DNA of 64,000 bases. Origin: Glycocaulis sp. (GTDB taxonomy: Bacteria; Pseudomonadota; Alphaproteobacteria; Caulobacterales; Maricaulaceae). A model generated the notes under the pieces. It had not been told where the DNA came from. It worked only from the letters and a program-made list of their open reading frames with translations, and made no database searches. Location: assembly GCA_022565665.1 (NCBI GenBank), contig JAIUMI010000003.1, positions 186,001-250,000 on the forward strand, in the 5' to 3' direction. This document shows positions 1 to 9,961 of this stretch, in pieces; position 1 is the stretch's first letter, and the number at the start of each line of letters is the position of its first letter. A program made the position numbers and the translations under genes.

Positions 1-396
1 CGGCACCAGCGGCACGGCGCGCACACGTACCCGCGCGCGCTCCCCCACCACCTTTTCGACGTGCAGGCGTTCCACCTGGCTGTCGTCGTGGAAAACAACG
101 CCGGTCAGAGCGTCCAGCACCGCCTTGGCAACATTGTCGACATCGTGGACGGGCGAGTTTTCCGTGCGCTCTATGATGATGGTGACCTCGTACGGCCCCC
201 ATTTGGGGCGCACACGCTTGAACTCGGTGCGGAAGAACTCCCCGATCAGCGTCTTGAAGCGGCGCGTCTGCGAGGTCAGCGCATCGACCCGCAGATGAAG
301 TGATCCTGTTGGCGTGGCTACCTGCACCTTACCCCTCCCGGTCCATTCCAGACCCTGATCCTGCAATGTATAGCGGTCTGCGGCTTGATCCCCCAT
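1..396 (-). CDS. RusA-family Holliday junction endodeoxyribonuclease (3' end outside window)
   Basis: The reverse strand is open from an ATG at 396 to the window edge, giving 132 residues without a stop, so the C-terminus is missing. The motif DVDNVAK (residues 85-91) followed by HDDSQV (103-108) matches the RusA metal-binding pattern: DxDN with a lysine four residues after the second Asp, then a DD pair. RusA enzymes are small homodimeric resolvases that cut four-way junctions. The N-terminal ~60 residues are not recognisable and look longer than in phage RusA. The gene is divergent from fumC with about 95 bases between starts. No phage genes are visible beside it, so it may be a domesticated copy. 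The family call comes from the motif alone. Confidence 0.72.
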   Translation of the reverse strand, partial: MGDQAADRYTLQDQGLEWTGRGKVQVATPTGSLHLRVDALTSQTRRFKTLIGEFFRTEFKRVRPKWGPYEVTIIIERTENSPVHDVDNVAKAVLDALTGVVFHDDSQVERLHVEKVVGERARVRVRAVPLVP

Positions 397-490
397 GGCC
401 CGATGCTACACACCCGATTCGATATCGTCACAGTGTCCGCCCGCAAACCGGTTTCCGCAAGCGGCGCGCGCCAGCCCAGTTGAGGAATTC

Positions 491-1882
491 ATGACCGAGA
501 TGCGCACCGAGACCGACTCCTTTGGCCCTCTCGAAGTTCCCGCCGACAAGTATTACGGCGCACAGACCGCCCGCTCGCTGATCAATTTCAGGATTGGCGG
601 CCAGACCATGCCGGTGCCGCTGGTGCGCGCGCTCGGCGTGGTCAAGCACTGCGCAGCCAAAGCCAACATGGCGCTGGATAATATCGATCCCAAGCTCGGC
701 AACGCCATTGCCGCTGCCGCGCTGGAAGTCGCCGAAGGCAAGCTGGACGACCATTTCCCGCTCGTCGTCTGGCAGACCGGTTCGGGCACCCAGTCGAACA
801 TGAACGCCAATGAGGTGATCTCCAACCGCGCGATTCAAATGCTGGGCGGGGTGATGGGCTCGAAAGACCCGGTCCACCCCAATGACCATGTGAACCGCTC
901 CCAGTCGTCCAACGATGTCTTCCCGACCGCCACCCATATCGCCGCCGCACGCGAGTTTCACGACACGCTGGTTCCGGCGCTGAAAACCCTGCGCGATGCG
1001 CTTAAGGCCAAGTCAGAGGCCTTCAAGGACATCATCAAGATCGGCCGCACGCATCTGATGGACGCGACGCCGATCACGCTGGGTCAGGAGTTCTCCGCCT
1101 ATGTGGCGATGGTCGATAATGGCATCCGCCGCGTGGAAGCGGCCCTGCCCGCGCTCTATGAGCTGGCGCAGGGCGGCACGGCGGTCGGCACAGGCCTCAA
1201 TGCCAAGCCGGGCTTTGATGTGAAATTCGCCGAGGAAGTGGCGAGCCTGACCGGCCTGCCCTTCATGACGGCGCCCAACAAGTTCGAGGCGCTCTCCACC
1301 AAGGATGGGCTGGTCGAGGCCCACGGCGCGCTCAACTCGCTCGCCGTGTCCCTGTTCAAGATCGCCAATGATATCCGCCTTTTGGGCTCCGGCCCGCGTT
1401 GTGGGATTGGCGAATTGTCCTTGCCCGAAAACGAGCCGGGCTCGTCCATCATGCCGGGCAAGGTGAACCCCACCCAGTGCGAGGCGCTGACCATGGTCTG
1501 CACGCAGGTCATGGGCAATAACGCCGCGGTGACGTTTGCCGGCAGCCAGGGCCATTTCCAGCTCAACGTGTTCAAGCCGGTGATGATCTACAATGTGCTG
1601 ACCTCCACGCGCCTGCTCGCCGACGCCGCGATCAGCTTCACCGATAACTGCGTGGTGGGCATCGAGGCCAATGAGGCGCGCATTGCCGACATCATGGAGC
1701 GCTCCCTCATGCTGGTGACGGCGCTGGCCCCCAAGATCGGTTATGACAACGCCACGACGGTGGCCAAGACCGCGCACAAGAACGGCACCACGCTGCGCGA
1801 GGAAGCGATCCGGCTCGGCTTTGTCACCTCGGAGGAATTTGACGAGGTCGTGCGCCCCGAACAGATGATCGGCCCGCGCTAG
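491..1882 (+). CDS. fumC: Fumarate hydratase class II (fumarase C)
   Basis: This is a 463-residue cytosolic TCA-cycle enzyme that interconverts fumarate and L-malate without an iron-sulfur cluster. The fumarase/aspartase signature [11 protein letters not shown] lies near residue 317. The substrate-binding segments [14 protein letters not shown] and [10 protein letters not shown] are also present, and the length is typical of the family. The reading frame is open upstream to 395, but ATG 491 is preferred because it follows GAGGA at a short spacing and gives the usual family N-terminus ([20 protein letters not shown]). The DUF4169 gene starts on the last base of the stop codon, so the two are probably co-transcribed. 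Confidence 0.97.
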   Translation: MTEMRTETDSFGPLEVPADKYYGAQTARSLINFRIGGQTMPVPLVRALGVVKHCAAKANMALDNIDPKLGNAIAAAALEVAEGKLDDHFPLVVWQTGSGTQSNMNANEVISNRAIQMLGGVMGSKDPVHPNDHVNRSQSSNDVFPTATHIAAAREFHDTLVPALKTLRDALKAKSEAFKDIIKIGRTHLMDATPITLGQEFSAYVAMVDNGIRRVEAALPALYELAQGGTAVGTGLNAKPGFDVKFAEEVASLTGLPFMTAPNKFEALSTKDGLVEAHGALNSLAVSLFKIANDIRLLGSGPRCGIGELSLPENEPGSSIMPGKVNPTQCEALTMVCTQVMGNNAAVTFAGSQGHFQLNVFKPVMIYNVLTSTRLLADAAISFTDNCVVGIEANEARIADIMERSLMLVTALAPKIGYDNATTVAKTAHKNGTTLREEAIRLGFVTSEEFDEVVRPEQMIGPR

Positions 1883-2055
1883 TGGCGGAACTCGTCAATC
1901 TGCGTAGCGCGCGCAAGCGCAAGGCCAGAGAGGCGGCAGCGAAAGACGCTGCCGCCAATCGCGCCGCGTTCGGGCAGACAAAAGCTGAAAAACTGAAACG
2001 CAAGGCGGAGGGCGAAAAGGCCGCCCGCGATCTCGACGGCAAGAAGCGGAATTAG
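1882..2055 (+). CDS. DUF4169 family small basic protein
   Basis: This 57-residue ORF begins with GTG overlapping the fumC stop by one base. It is almost entirely Lys, Arg, Ala and Glu (start MAELVNLRSARKRKAREAAA) and is predicted to be one long charged helix. Alphaproteobacteria commonly carry a DUF4169 gene directly after fumC, and both sequence and position fit. No function is known to me. The one-base overlap suggests translational coupling to fumC. Confidence 0.78.
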   Translation: MAELVNLRSARKRKAREAAAKDAAANRAAFGQTKAEKLKRKAEGEKAARDLDGKKRN

Positions 2056-2064
2056 GCGCTCCGC

Positions 2065-3309
2065 CTAACGCGGCTCCGCACGAAGAGACTGCACCGCTGC
2101 CTCAAGAGCCGGATCACTGTCCATGCCCGGCAGGATTTCTGCGCTCTCCAGCAGGGTGGAAGGGCGGAACGCCTCGCGCGGCGTGCCGTCGACATGGCTC
2201 ATCCGCTCAGCCGGCAGCTTCACGGTCCAGCCGGTATGCGAGAGGGTGAAATCGTACACTGCGCCCAATAGGCCCGCCATCGGCGCGCCCACAATCTTCG
2301 CCCCGGCAGCGTGGTGGAAGCCCATAGCCAGCCCCTCACCCATCGAGCCGGTCCAGCGGCCCACCAGCACCGCCACAGGCACATGTGCGAGGGTATCGCC
2401 ACGCGGCAACACCTCTTCGATCCATTGGCGCTCCACGCCTGTGGAGCGGCCCTCTACGGTCAGATGGTGGCGCTGATAGGGCCGGGTCTGGTCCACAAAC
2501 CGGCCCAGCAGGCCCCGCGCATTCACTGTGTTCCCGCCAGAGGGCGTGTCACGCAGGTCAATGACCACGCCAACCGGCCCGGCCTGCTCCAGCGCCGCGT
2601 CCACCGCTGCCACGAAACCATCCTCTGACAGGGAATCGTGGACACGCAGAACGAGAACGCCATCCTCCAGCAAAAGCGCGCTGACCGGGCTGTCTGGCCG
2701 CGATATGCCCTGCTCATAGAGATTGGGCAGCTCGACTTCGCGCGTCTGCCCTTCATCCCCGCGTACGGTCAGCATGCGGGAACGGTCGCGCGGGCCTGCC
2801 ACCAGCACGCGGGCGGCAAAGCCGCGTCCCTCATCAGTGGTGAACGGACCGCCACACAGGTGGGAGACGGCCTCCTCAACCGCTTCACCGCCCAACGCCA
2901 CCAGTTGAAGGCCCGGTTCGATACCCGCGTGCGCCGCCGGTGAGCCGCTACGCACATCCGCGATCCGGTAATGCCCCTCTTCGTGGACCATCCAAAGATC
3001 GGTATAGCTCGGCACGAGGCCGAAGGAGACGGCGCTGGACACACCCATGATCGCGTGATGATCCTCCAGCGTGTGCAGCACACATTCGGCGTATTGCAGC
3101 AAGCCGTACTCGCTGGTGATCGCATCCAGCCGCGCCGGAGCAGCAAACGGGGCCAGCCGGCTCTCATCGACGCGCTCGGGATAGGCATAATACTGCCAGA
3201 TAAGGCCCAGCAAGGCGCGGGCATCATCCTGCGGGCCGGTGTCATCATGCGCCAAAGCCGAGCCGGACAGAAGCGCGAGGAGCGCCCCGGCAAGGGTCAG
3301 AGAGCGCAA
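2065..3309 (-). CDS. S41 family (tail-specific-protease-like) peptidase with PDZ region
   Basis: This is a 414-residue exported protein with a Sec-type signal peptide (MRSLTLAGALLALLSGSALA). A PDZ-like segment (VRSGSPAAHAGIEPGLQLVALGG) is followed by the S41 catalytic fold (VVIDLRDTPSGGNT). The likely nucleophile Ser lies in TGSMGEGLAMGF. The start is TTG, preceded by GTGAGG embedded in the last codons of clpA. The gene follows clpA by only a few bases, so it appears to be the last gene of clpS-clpA-S41. It probably cleaves periplasmic or envelope proteins; the substrate is unknown. It converges with DUF4169, nine bases away. Confidence 0.8.
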   Translation of the reverse strand: MRSLTLAGALLALLSGSALAHDDTGPQDDARALLGLIWQYYAYPERVDESRLAPFAAPARLDAITSEYGLLQYAECVLHTLEDHHAIMGVSSAVSFGLVPSYTDLWMVHEEGHYRIADVRSGSPAAHAGIEPGLQLVALGGEAVEEAVSHLCGGPFTTDEGRGFAARVLVAGPRDRSRMLTVRGDEGQTREVELPNLYEQGISRPDSPVSALLLEDGVLVLRVHDSLSEDGFVAAVDAALEQAGPVGVVIDLRDTPSGGNTVNARGLLGRFVDQTRPYQRHHLTVEGRSTGVERQWIEEVLPRGDTLAHVPVAVLVGRWTGSMGEGLAMGFHHAAGAKIVGAPMAGLLGAVYDFTLSHTGWTVKLPAERMSHVDGTPREAFRPSTLLESAEILPGMDSDPALEAAVQSLRAEPR

Positions 3310-3314
3310 GACCG

Positions 3315-5642
3315 CTACCTCACCGGTTCCGGTTTGCGCTTCGCGCCGGACCTGCCCTTGCCTTCCGGCTTGATACGGTCGCCGGGGATGATCTCGAAAT
3401 CGAGGCGCTCTTCATCCGCCGCATCGACATCCACCTTCACCACGCCGCCCTTCTTGAGCTGGCCGAAGAGGATTTCGTCCGCGAGCGGCTTCTTGATGTG
3501 TTCCTGGATCACCCGGCCGAGCGGACGCGCGCCGAACTTCTCGTCATAGCCACGCACCGCCAGCCAGCTCTTGGCCGCGTCGGTCAGCTCGAAGGTCACA
3601 CCCCGGTCTTCCAGCTGGGCTTCCAGCTCCAGCACGAATTTCTCCACCACACGCGATACGACTTCCGGCTTCAGGCCGGCAAAGCCGATCACGGCATCAA
3701 GGCGGTTGCGGAATTCCGGCGTGAACAGGCGCTCGATGGCCGCCGTGTCCTCGCCCTCGCGCTTGCCCCGGCCAAAGCCGATGGCTTCCTTGGCGGCATC
3801 GGACGCGCCCGCATTGGTGGTCATGATCAGCACCACATTGCGGAAGTCGATCTTCTTGCCGTTGGCGTCGGTCAGCTCGCCATTATCCATCACTTGCAGG
3901 AGGATGTTGAAGATGTCGGGATGCGCCTTCTCGATCTCGTCCATCAGCAGGACCGAGTGCGGATGCTGGTCGACCGCATCGGTGAGCTGGCCGCCCTGAT
4001 CATAACCGACATAGCCCGGAGGCGCGCCGAGCAAGCGGCTCACCGTATGGCGCTCCATGTATTCGCTCATGTCAAAGCGCAGGAGTTCCACGCCCAGGAC
4101 CGAAGCGAGCTGGCGGGCAACTTCGGTCTTGCCGACGCCGGGGGGCCCGGAGAAAAGATAGCAGCCAATGGGCTTTCTCGGCTCACGCAGGCCCGCCCGG
4201 GCGAGTTTGATGGCACTGGAGAGCTTGCTGATCGCCTCGTCCTGTCCGTACACGACGCGCTTCAGGGATACGTCGAGATCCTTGAGCACCCGCTCGTCGG
4301 ACTTGGAGACCGATTTGGCAGGGATGCGGGCCATCTTGGCGACAACCGTCTCCACTTCCTTGACGCCAATCGTCTTTTTCCGCTTTGACGGCGGCACGAG
4401 GCGCATGGAGGCACCGGCCTCGTCGATCACGTCGATGGCCTTGTCCGGCAACTTGCGGTCGCCGATATAGCGATCGGACAGTTCCACGGCGGATTTGAGC
4501 GCCTCTGCGGTGAAGCGCACGTCATGGAAGTCCTCGAAATAGGGTTTGAGCCCCTGCAGGATCTTGATGGCGTCCGGCACGGACGGCTCCACCACGTCGA
4601 TCTTCTGGAAGCGCCGCGCGAGCGCGCGGTCCTTCTCGAAATGCTGGCGATATTCCTTGTAGGTCGTCGAGCCCATGCAGCGCAGCGAGCCGGACTGCAA
4701 GGCCGGCTTGAGCAGATTTGATGCGTCCATCGCCCCGCCAGAGGTCGCACCCGCCCCGATGACGGTGTGAATTTCATCAATGAACAGTACCGCGTTGGGA
4801 CGCGCCTCCAGCGCCTTGACGACCTGTTTGACGCGCTCCTCGAAATCACCGCGATAGCGCGTGCCGGCCAGCAGCGCGCCCATGTCGAGCGAGTATATGG
4901 TGGCGTCCTGCAGCACTTCGGGCACATCGCCTTCCACGATAAGACGCGCGAGGCCTTCGGCGATGGCGGTCTTGCCAACGCCGGGATCACCGACCAGAAG
5001 CGGGTTGTTCTTGCGTCGGCGGCAGAGTATCTGCACACAGCGCTCCACTTCCGCCGCGCGCCCGATAAGCGGGTCCACCTCGCCTGCCTTGGCCTTGGCG
5101 TTGAGATCAACGCAATAGGCCTCCAGCGCGTCGTCCTTGTCCTCGGCGATGTCCTCATCGGCTTCTTCCGCGCCGCGTGGGCGGCGGGCTTCATCTGCGC
5201 CCGGCTTCTTGGCGATGCCATGGGAGATGAAATTGACCGCGTCATAGCGGGTCATGTCACGCTCGGCGAGGAAGTAGGCGGCGTGGCTCTCGCGCTCGGC
5301 AAAGAGCGCGACCAGTACGTTCGCGCCGGTCACTTCCTCCCGCCCGGAATTTTGCACATGGATGACGGCGCGCTGGACCACGCGCTGGAAGCCGGCGGTC
5401 GGCTTGGCGTCTTCCTCGTTGTCCACGATCAGGCTGGACAGCTCATTGTCGATATAGTCCGTCAGCGTGGAGCGAAGCTCCTCCACATCGACATCACAGG
5501 CGCGCATCACCGCTGCTGCGTCATCATCATCGCACAGCGAGAGCAGAAGATGCTCAAGGGTCGCAAACTCGTGACGGTGCTGGTTGGCCGTGGCGAGCGC
5601 GGTATGCAGGCATTTTTCCAGCGCGGGCGAAAATGACGGCAC
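3315..5642 (-). CDS. clpA: ATP-dependent Clp protease ATP-binding subunit ClpA
   Basis: ClpA is the AAA+ unfoldase that feeds substrates, including N-degron proteins delivered by ClpS, into ClpP. The 775-residue product has the Clp N-domain, a first AAA module with Walker A GDPGVGKT, and a second with [11 protein letters not shown] and the C-terminal D2 domain. The frame extends upstream to 5687. However, GTG 5642 restores the family N-terminus (PSFSPALEKCLHTALATANQHRHEFATLEH is spread over residues 2-31), follows AAAAGGA at about eight bases, and avoids overlap with clpS, whose stop is four bases upstream. An S41 peptidase gene follows within a few bases. Confidence 0.95.
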   Translation of the reverse strand: MPSFSPALEKCLHTALATANQHRHEFATLEHLLLSLCDDDDAAAVMRACDVDVEELRSTLTDYIDNELSSLIVDNEEDAKPTAGFQRVVQRAVIHVQNSGREEVTGANVLVALFAERESHAAYFLAERDMTRYDAVNFISHGIAKKPGADEARRPRGAEEADEDIAEDKDDALEAYCVDLNAKAKAGEVDPLIGRAAEVERCVQILCRRRKNNPLLVGDPGVGKTAIAEGLARLIVEGDVPEVLQDATIYSLDMGALLAGTRYRGDFEERVKQVVKALEARPNAVLFIDEIHTVIGAGATSGGAMDASNLLKPALQSGSLRCMGSTTYKEYRQHFEKDRALARRFQKIDVVEPSVPDAIKILQGLKPYFEDFHDVRFTAEALKSAVELSDRYIGDRKLPDKAIDVIDEAGASMRLVPPSKRKKTIGVKEVETVVAKMARIPAKSVSKSDERVLKDLDVSLKRVVYGQDEAISKLSSAIKLARAGLREPRKPIGCYLFSGPPGVGKTEVARQLASVLGVELLRFDMSEYMERHTVSRLLGAPPGYVGYDQGGQLTDAVDQHPHSVLLMDEIEKAHPDIFNILLQVMDNGELTDANGKKIDFRNVVLIMTTNAGASDAAKEAIGFGRGKREGEDTAAIERLFTPEFRNRLDAVIGFAGLKPEVVSRVVEKFVLELEAQLEDRGVTFELTDAAKSWLAVRGYDEKFGARPLGRVIQEHIKKPLADEILFGQLKKGGVVKVDVDAADEERLDFEIIPGDRIKPEGKGRSGAKRKPEPVR

Positions 5643-5646
5643 GGGG

Positions 5647-6033
5647 TCAGTCCTTTTCCATTGTGCATTGCAGAGGATGCTGCGCACGGCGCGCCGCGTC
5701 CATCACCTGGGCCACCTTGGTCTCGGCGACCTCGAACGTATAAACACCGCAAAGCCCCACCCCATTCTGGTGGACGTGCAGCATGATGCGAGTCGCATCT
5801 TCCTGACTCTTGTGAAAAATCACCATCAGGACCTGGATGACGAACTCCATGGGCGTGAAGTCGTCATTGAGGAGGAACACCTTGTACATGGACGGGCGTT
5901 CGGTTCGGGTGCGTGTCTTTACGGTAACGCCCGTCTGGCTGCCCGGATCGCCCGGACCATTGTCAGATGGCTTGCGCGGGTTCGTCATGCCCATGCGTCC
6001 CGGCGTCTCACAATCGCTTCCGCTCTGATTCAC
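5647..6033 (-). CDS. clpS: ClpS, adaptor of the ClpAP protease
   Basis: This 128-residue protein carries the ClpS core: [18 protein letters not shown], then [24 protein letters not shown]. The core forms the pocket that binds bulky N-terminal residues and hands the substrate to ClpA. The first 40 residues are hydrophilic and disordered, as is usual. GTG 6033 is preferred because GAGGG sits just upstream. ATG codons at 5994 and 5988 are alternatives that would shorten the tail. clpA begins four bases after the stop. aat, whose product creates N-degrons, lies 15 kb away in the same window. Confidence 0.93.
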   Translation of the reverse strand: MNQSGSDCETPGRMGMTNPRKPSDNGPGDPGSQTGVTVKTRTRTERPSMYKVFLLNDDFTPMEFVIQVLMVIFHKSQEDATRIMLHVHQNGVGLCGVYTFEVAETKVAQVMDAARRAQHPLQCTMEKD

Positions 6034-6143
6034 ATTGCCCTCATGCCAAGATTAAATAGGCATGAGCGGCCCCGTGAGAAGCCCCATCGCGGGATTGTTC
6101 ACAGCGATATGGCCGTTTAGGGGCGAAGAAGTGCCCGAACGGG

Positions 6144-7263
6144 CTAGGCTTCTGCCCCGTCTTCCAGCCCCACGCGGGCGGCCAGAGCCGCCGCCATGAA
6201 GGCATCCAGATCCCCGTCGAGCACACCTTGCGTGTCCGAGGTTTCCACATTCGTGCGCAGATCCTTGACCATCTGGTAGGGCTGCAGGACGTAGGAGCGT
6301 ATCTGGTGGCCCCAGCCAATGTCGGTCTTGGCGTCAGCCTCGGCCTGCGCGGCAGCCTCGCGCTTTTGCAGTTCCAGCTCGTACAGCCGGGCGCGCAGCA
6401 TGTTCCAAGCCGTCTCGCGGTTCTTGTGCTGGGAGCGGTCGGCCTGACACTGCACCACGATGCCCGTCGGCTCGTGGGTCAGGCGGATGGCACTATCGGT
6501 CTTGTTGACGTGCTGACCACCCGCGCCGGAGGCCCGGTAGGTGTCGGTGCGCACATCCTTGTCGAGAATCTCGATCTCGATCGTGTCGTCGATCAGCGGA
6601 TAGGCCCAGACACTGGCAAAGCTGGTGTGACGGCGCCCGGAGCTGTCAAAAGGCGAGATACGCACCAGACGGTGCACCCCTGCCTCTGTCTTCAGCCAGC
6701 CATAGGCGTTGTCGCCCTTGATCAGCAACGTCGCTGATTTGAGGCCCGCCTCCTCGCCTGCCTGCTCCTCAATCACCTCGACCTTGTAGCCGGAGCTCTG
6801 CGCCCAGCGCGTATACATGCGCGTCAGCATGGCGGCCCAGTCCTGCGCCTCGGTGCCCCCTGCGCCGGGATGGATCTCGACATAGCAATCATTGCCGTCC
6901 GCCTCGCCCGACAGGAGGGCTTCCAGCTCGGCACGGCCGGCGCGCTCTTTCAGCGCCTTCAGCGCCGTGACGGCCTCATCGAAGAGGTCTTCATCGCCTT
7001 CCATGTCGGCGAGTTCAGCCAGCTCCACCGTTTCGGCAAGCTCTGCCTCCACCTCGCGGACCGTGTTCATCTGCTGGTCGAGCTGATTGCGCTCACGCAT
7101 CAGCGACTGGGCGCGCTTGGCGTCATTCCAGAAATCGGGGGCCTCGGCCCGCGCGTTCAGCTCATCAAGGCGGACTTGTGCGCGATCCCAGTCAAAGACG
7201 CCTCCTTAGCAGTTCCGTTGACTGCTCGATGGCGTTTTTCAGGGACGCAATATCGGCGCGCAT
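6144..7263 (-). CDS. prfB: Peptide chain release factor 2 (programmed +1 frameshift)
   Basis: RF2 terminates translation at UGA and UAA. It has the RF2 tripeptide SPF (in [15 protein letters not shown]) and the catalytic GGQ loop ([16 protein letters not shown]). The first 23 codons are read from ATG 7263 to a CTT followed by in-frame TGA at 7194-7192. Reading then continues +1 from GAC at 7193, giving about 372 residues in total. An AGGAGG sits exactly three bases before the slippery CTT TGAC, as in the classical autoregulated site: low RF2 allows slippage and more RF2. A simple ORF call would start at 7100 and lose the N-terminal helical domain. mrcA lies immediately upstream on the same strand. 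Confidence 0.95.
7190..7206 (-). promoter_or_regulatory. prfB programmed +1 ribosomal frameshift site
   Basis: Read on the minus strand the site is AGGAGG (7206-7201), CGT (7200-7198), CTT (7197-7195), TGA (7194-7192) and then C. The internal Shine-Dalgarno, three-base spacer, CUU slip codon and UGA-C context match every element of the known bacterial prfB frameshift signal. Confidence 0.95.
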
Positions 7264-7348
7264 GAGGCAAGGCTCCACGAAATGCTTGAGAATGGGCGGA
7301 TACCGGACAGGCCGGACGATGGCAAGGCAGCAGGGTGTGTTGCGGCAC

Positions 7349-9826
7349 CTAGTAAATGCCGCTCAACACACCGCCATCATCAGCCTCGGCGTCTTCATCG
7401 CCATCGCGCTCGCGTCCGCGCCCGAAGGTCAGGGTTTCATCCTCGCGGCTGGCACCGCGCACCGGCTCGGTGCCCGGACGGAAGGCCTCAAGAATCACGC
7501 CAGGGCGGCCCAGCACGCTGGGCTCACCCGAGCGCGCATCAATCGGAACCAGACGCACGCCATCGGGCACACGGAAGGGCGCAACCGGATAATTTTCCAG
7601 GATGGGCGCGAAGGTGTCGCGCGCGATGGGCGCAGCGGCGCGGCCACCGGCCTCGCCAGAGCCCAGCGGAGCGGGCGTGTCAAAGCCGACGTAGACGCCG
7701 ACCACGAGATCGGGCGTAAAGCCGACAAACCACGCATCACGGAACTCGTTCGTCGTGCCGGTCTTGCCAGCCACAGGACGGCCGAGCGCATTGAGCGCGC
7801 TGCCCGTACCCCGGCGCACCGCACCTTCCAGCATCGAAACCACCTGATAGGCGGTGACCGGGTCGACCACGTCCTCGCCCAGCTCATCCAGTTGCGGCTC
7901 GCGCACATCGCTGGACCATTCTTCCACGTCGCAACCAATGCATTCGCGCTGGTCATGAACGAAAATGGTGCGTCCCTCGCGGTCCTGCACCCGGTCGATG
8001 AGGGTCGGCTCCACGCGGCGCCCGCCATTTACCAGCGCGCCATAGGCGCTCATCAGCCGCCACAGCGTCGTCTCGCCCGCACCCAGCGACATGGCCAGAA
8101 CCGGATCCAGCCGGTCGTAAATGCCAAAGCGGGTGGCATAGTCCACGACCGGCGCCATGCCGGTATCCTGCGCCAGACGCACCGTCATCACGTTGCGCGA
8201 CAGCTCAAGACCAAGGCGGATAGTAGACGGCCCGTAGAAACGGTCTGAATAGTTGGACGGACGGTAGAAGCGCATATCCGCCCCGCCCGTTGCCGCAAAA
8301 GGCGCATCCAGCACGATGCTGGCGGGGGTGAACCCGTTATCCAGCGCAGCCGCATAGACGAAGGGCTTGAAGGCTGAACCCGGCTGGCGGCGGGCCTGCG
8401 TGGCGCGGTTGAACTGGCTGTGCTGGAAGGAATAGCCGCCCACCATGGCCAGCACCCGGCCCGTATAGGGATCAAGCGCCATCACCGCGCCATTGACTTC
8501 CGGCATCTGGCGCAGGGCGTAATTGTCCTCTTCCTCATTGAGGCGCTGGACGATAATGACATCGCCCATTTCCAGCACATCGCCGGCCCGGCTGATGGCC
8601 GGGCCCCGCACGGGGAAATTGTTCGAGGAGGAGCGCGAAGGCCGGCGCGCCCAGCGCAGTTCGGGCAGCGGCACGCGCCCGCGCACCCGGTCCACCGTGC
8701 CGATCAGCGCCTCGCCATCATTGACTTCCAGCACCACCGCAATGGTCCAGCCTTCATCCATATCGCGCGGAGCGTCGAATTCGGCGAGCTGGCCGGGCCA
8801 GTCATCAAAGCCTTCAAGCTGCGTGAGCGGGCCGCGATAACCATAGCGGCGGTCATATTCGAGAAGCCCTGCCCGCAGTGCCTGACGGGCAGCCAGCTGG
8901 GCCTGTGTGTCGAGCGAGGTACGCACCGACAGGCCGCCGGAATAGAGCTGCTCCTCGCCATACATGCCGAAAAGCTCGCGGCGGACTTCTTCCACGAAAT
9001 ACTCGGCAGCGAGATAGGTGTCGCCCTGCAGGCGGCGCTTGGTTTCCAGCGGCTGGGCCTGCGCCTCGCGAGCCTGCTCCTCCGTGATGAAGCCGTTGGC
9101 GGCCATACGAGAGAGTACCCAGTTGCGCCGGGCAATGGCCGCTTCGGTGCGGCGCTCGGGATGATAGTTGTTGGGAGCTTTCGGCAGCGCGGCGAGATAG
9201 GCGATCTCGTGCAGTTCCAGCTCGTCTAGCGAGGCGTCGAAATAGTTCAGCGCGGCGGCCGCCACGCCATAGGCGCGGTTACCGAGGAAAATCTCGTTGA
9301 GATAAAGCTCGAGAATCCGGTCCTTGGTGAAGGCGCGCTCCATGCGCATGGCCAGCACGATTTCCTGCACCTTGCGCGCGATGCGCTGTTCGGAGGACAG
9401 GAGGAAATTCTTGGCGACCTGCTGGGTGATCGTGGACCCGCCCTCCAGCCGCCGTCCGCGCATGATATTGCCGACATTGGAAATGGCCGCGCGTGTCATG
9501 CCCATCAGGTCAACGCCGGAATGGTCATAGAAATTGCGGTCCTCGGCGGCGAGGAAGGCGTTGAGCACCTGCGGAGGGATCGCGTCGATCGGCACAAAGA
9601 CACGGCGCTCGAACGCGTATTCGGCGATCAGCAGGCCGTCACCGGCATGCATCCGGCTCATCACCGGGGGCTCATACTCGCGCAGTTGTTCGTGATTGGG
9701 CAGATCTTCGGTTACCTGCACCACGTAGATGGACACACCCACCAGCGCGACAACGCCAAGAATGGCGGCTGTGGATCCACCCCACAGGGCCAGCTTGCCG
9801 AGATTACTAAAGCTGAAAATCTTCAT
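7349..9826 (-). CDS. mrcA: Penicillin-binding protein 1A (bifunctional glycosyltransferase/transpeptidase)
   Basis: This 825-residue class A PBP polymerises and crosslinks peptidoglycan in the periplasm. A single N-terminal transmembrane anchor (about residues 12-35) precedes the GT51 domain with AAEDRNFYDHSGVD and GGSTITQQVAKN. An OB/linker region follows, then the transpeptidase domain with the active-site SxxK in GSAFKPFVYA, SRN, and KTGTTNEFRDAW. The length and domain order are those of PBP1A. The C-terminus is an acidic Arg/Glu/Asp tail. The order amidase-mrcA-prfB on one strand is common in alphaproteobacteria. Confidence 0.95.
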   Translation of the reverse strand: MKIFSFSNLGKLALWGGSTAAILGVVALVGVSIYVVQVTEDLPNHEQLREYEPPVMSRMHAGDGLLIAEYAFERRVFVPIDAIPPQVLNAFLAAEDRNFYDHSGVDLMGMTRAAISNVGNIMRGRRLEGGSTITQQVAKNFLLSSEQRIARKVQEIVLAMRMERAFTKDRILELYLNEIFLGNRAYGVAAAALNYFDASLDELELHEIAYLAALPKAPNNYHPERRTEAAIARRNWVLSRMAANGFITEEQAREAQAQPLETKRRLQGDTYLAAEYFVEEVRRELFGMYGEEQLYSGGLSVRTSLDTQAQLAARQALRAGLLEYDRRYGYRGPLTQLEGFDDWPGQLAEFDAPRDMDEGWTIAVVLEVNDGEALIGTVDRVRGRVPLPELRWARRPSRSSSNNFPVRGPAISRAGDVLEMGDVIIVQRLNEEEDNYALRQMPEVNGAVMALDPYTGRVLAMVGGYSFQHSQFNRATQARRQPGSAFKPFVYAAALDNGFTPASIVLDAPFAATGGADMRFYRPSNYSDRFYGPSTIRLGLELSRNVMTVRLAQDTGMAPVVDYATRFGIYDRLDPVLAMSLGAGETTLWRLMSAYGALVNGGRRVEPTLIDRVQDREGRTIFVHDQRECIGCDVEEWSSDVREPQLDELGEDVVDPVTAYQVVSMLEGAVRRGTGSALNALGRPVAGKTGTTNEFRDAWFVGFTPDLVVGVYVGFDTPAPLGSGEAGGRAAAPIARDTFAPILENYPVAPFRVPDGVRLVPIDARSGEPSVLGRPGVILEAFRPGTEPVRGASREDETLTFGRGRERDGDEDAEADDGGVLSGIY

Positions 9827-9961
9827 CTGTGTTCGCCTGTACGGTGCCCTGACCAGGCGGAGTTGTCCGCCACGTGCCCGTCCTCGCCCCTCACTGCGGC
9901 GCCATTATGGCGCGTTGCGGCGCGCGCGTCCAAAGCCGGTTTCAGAGGAACACCGCAATGA

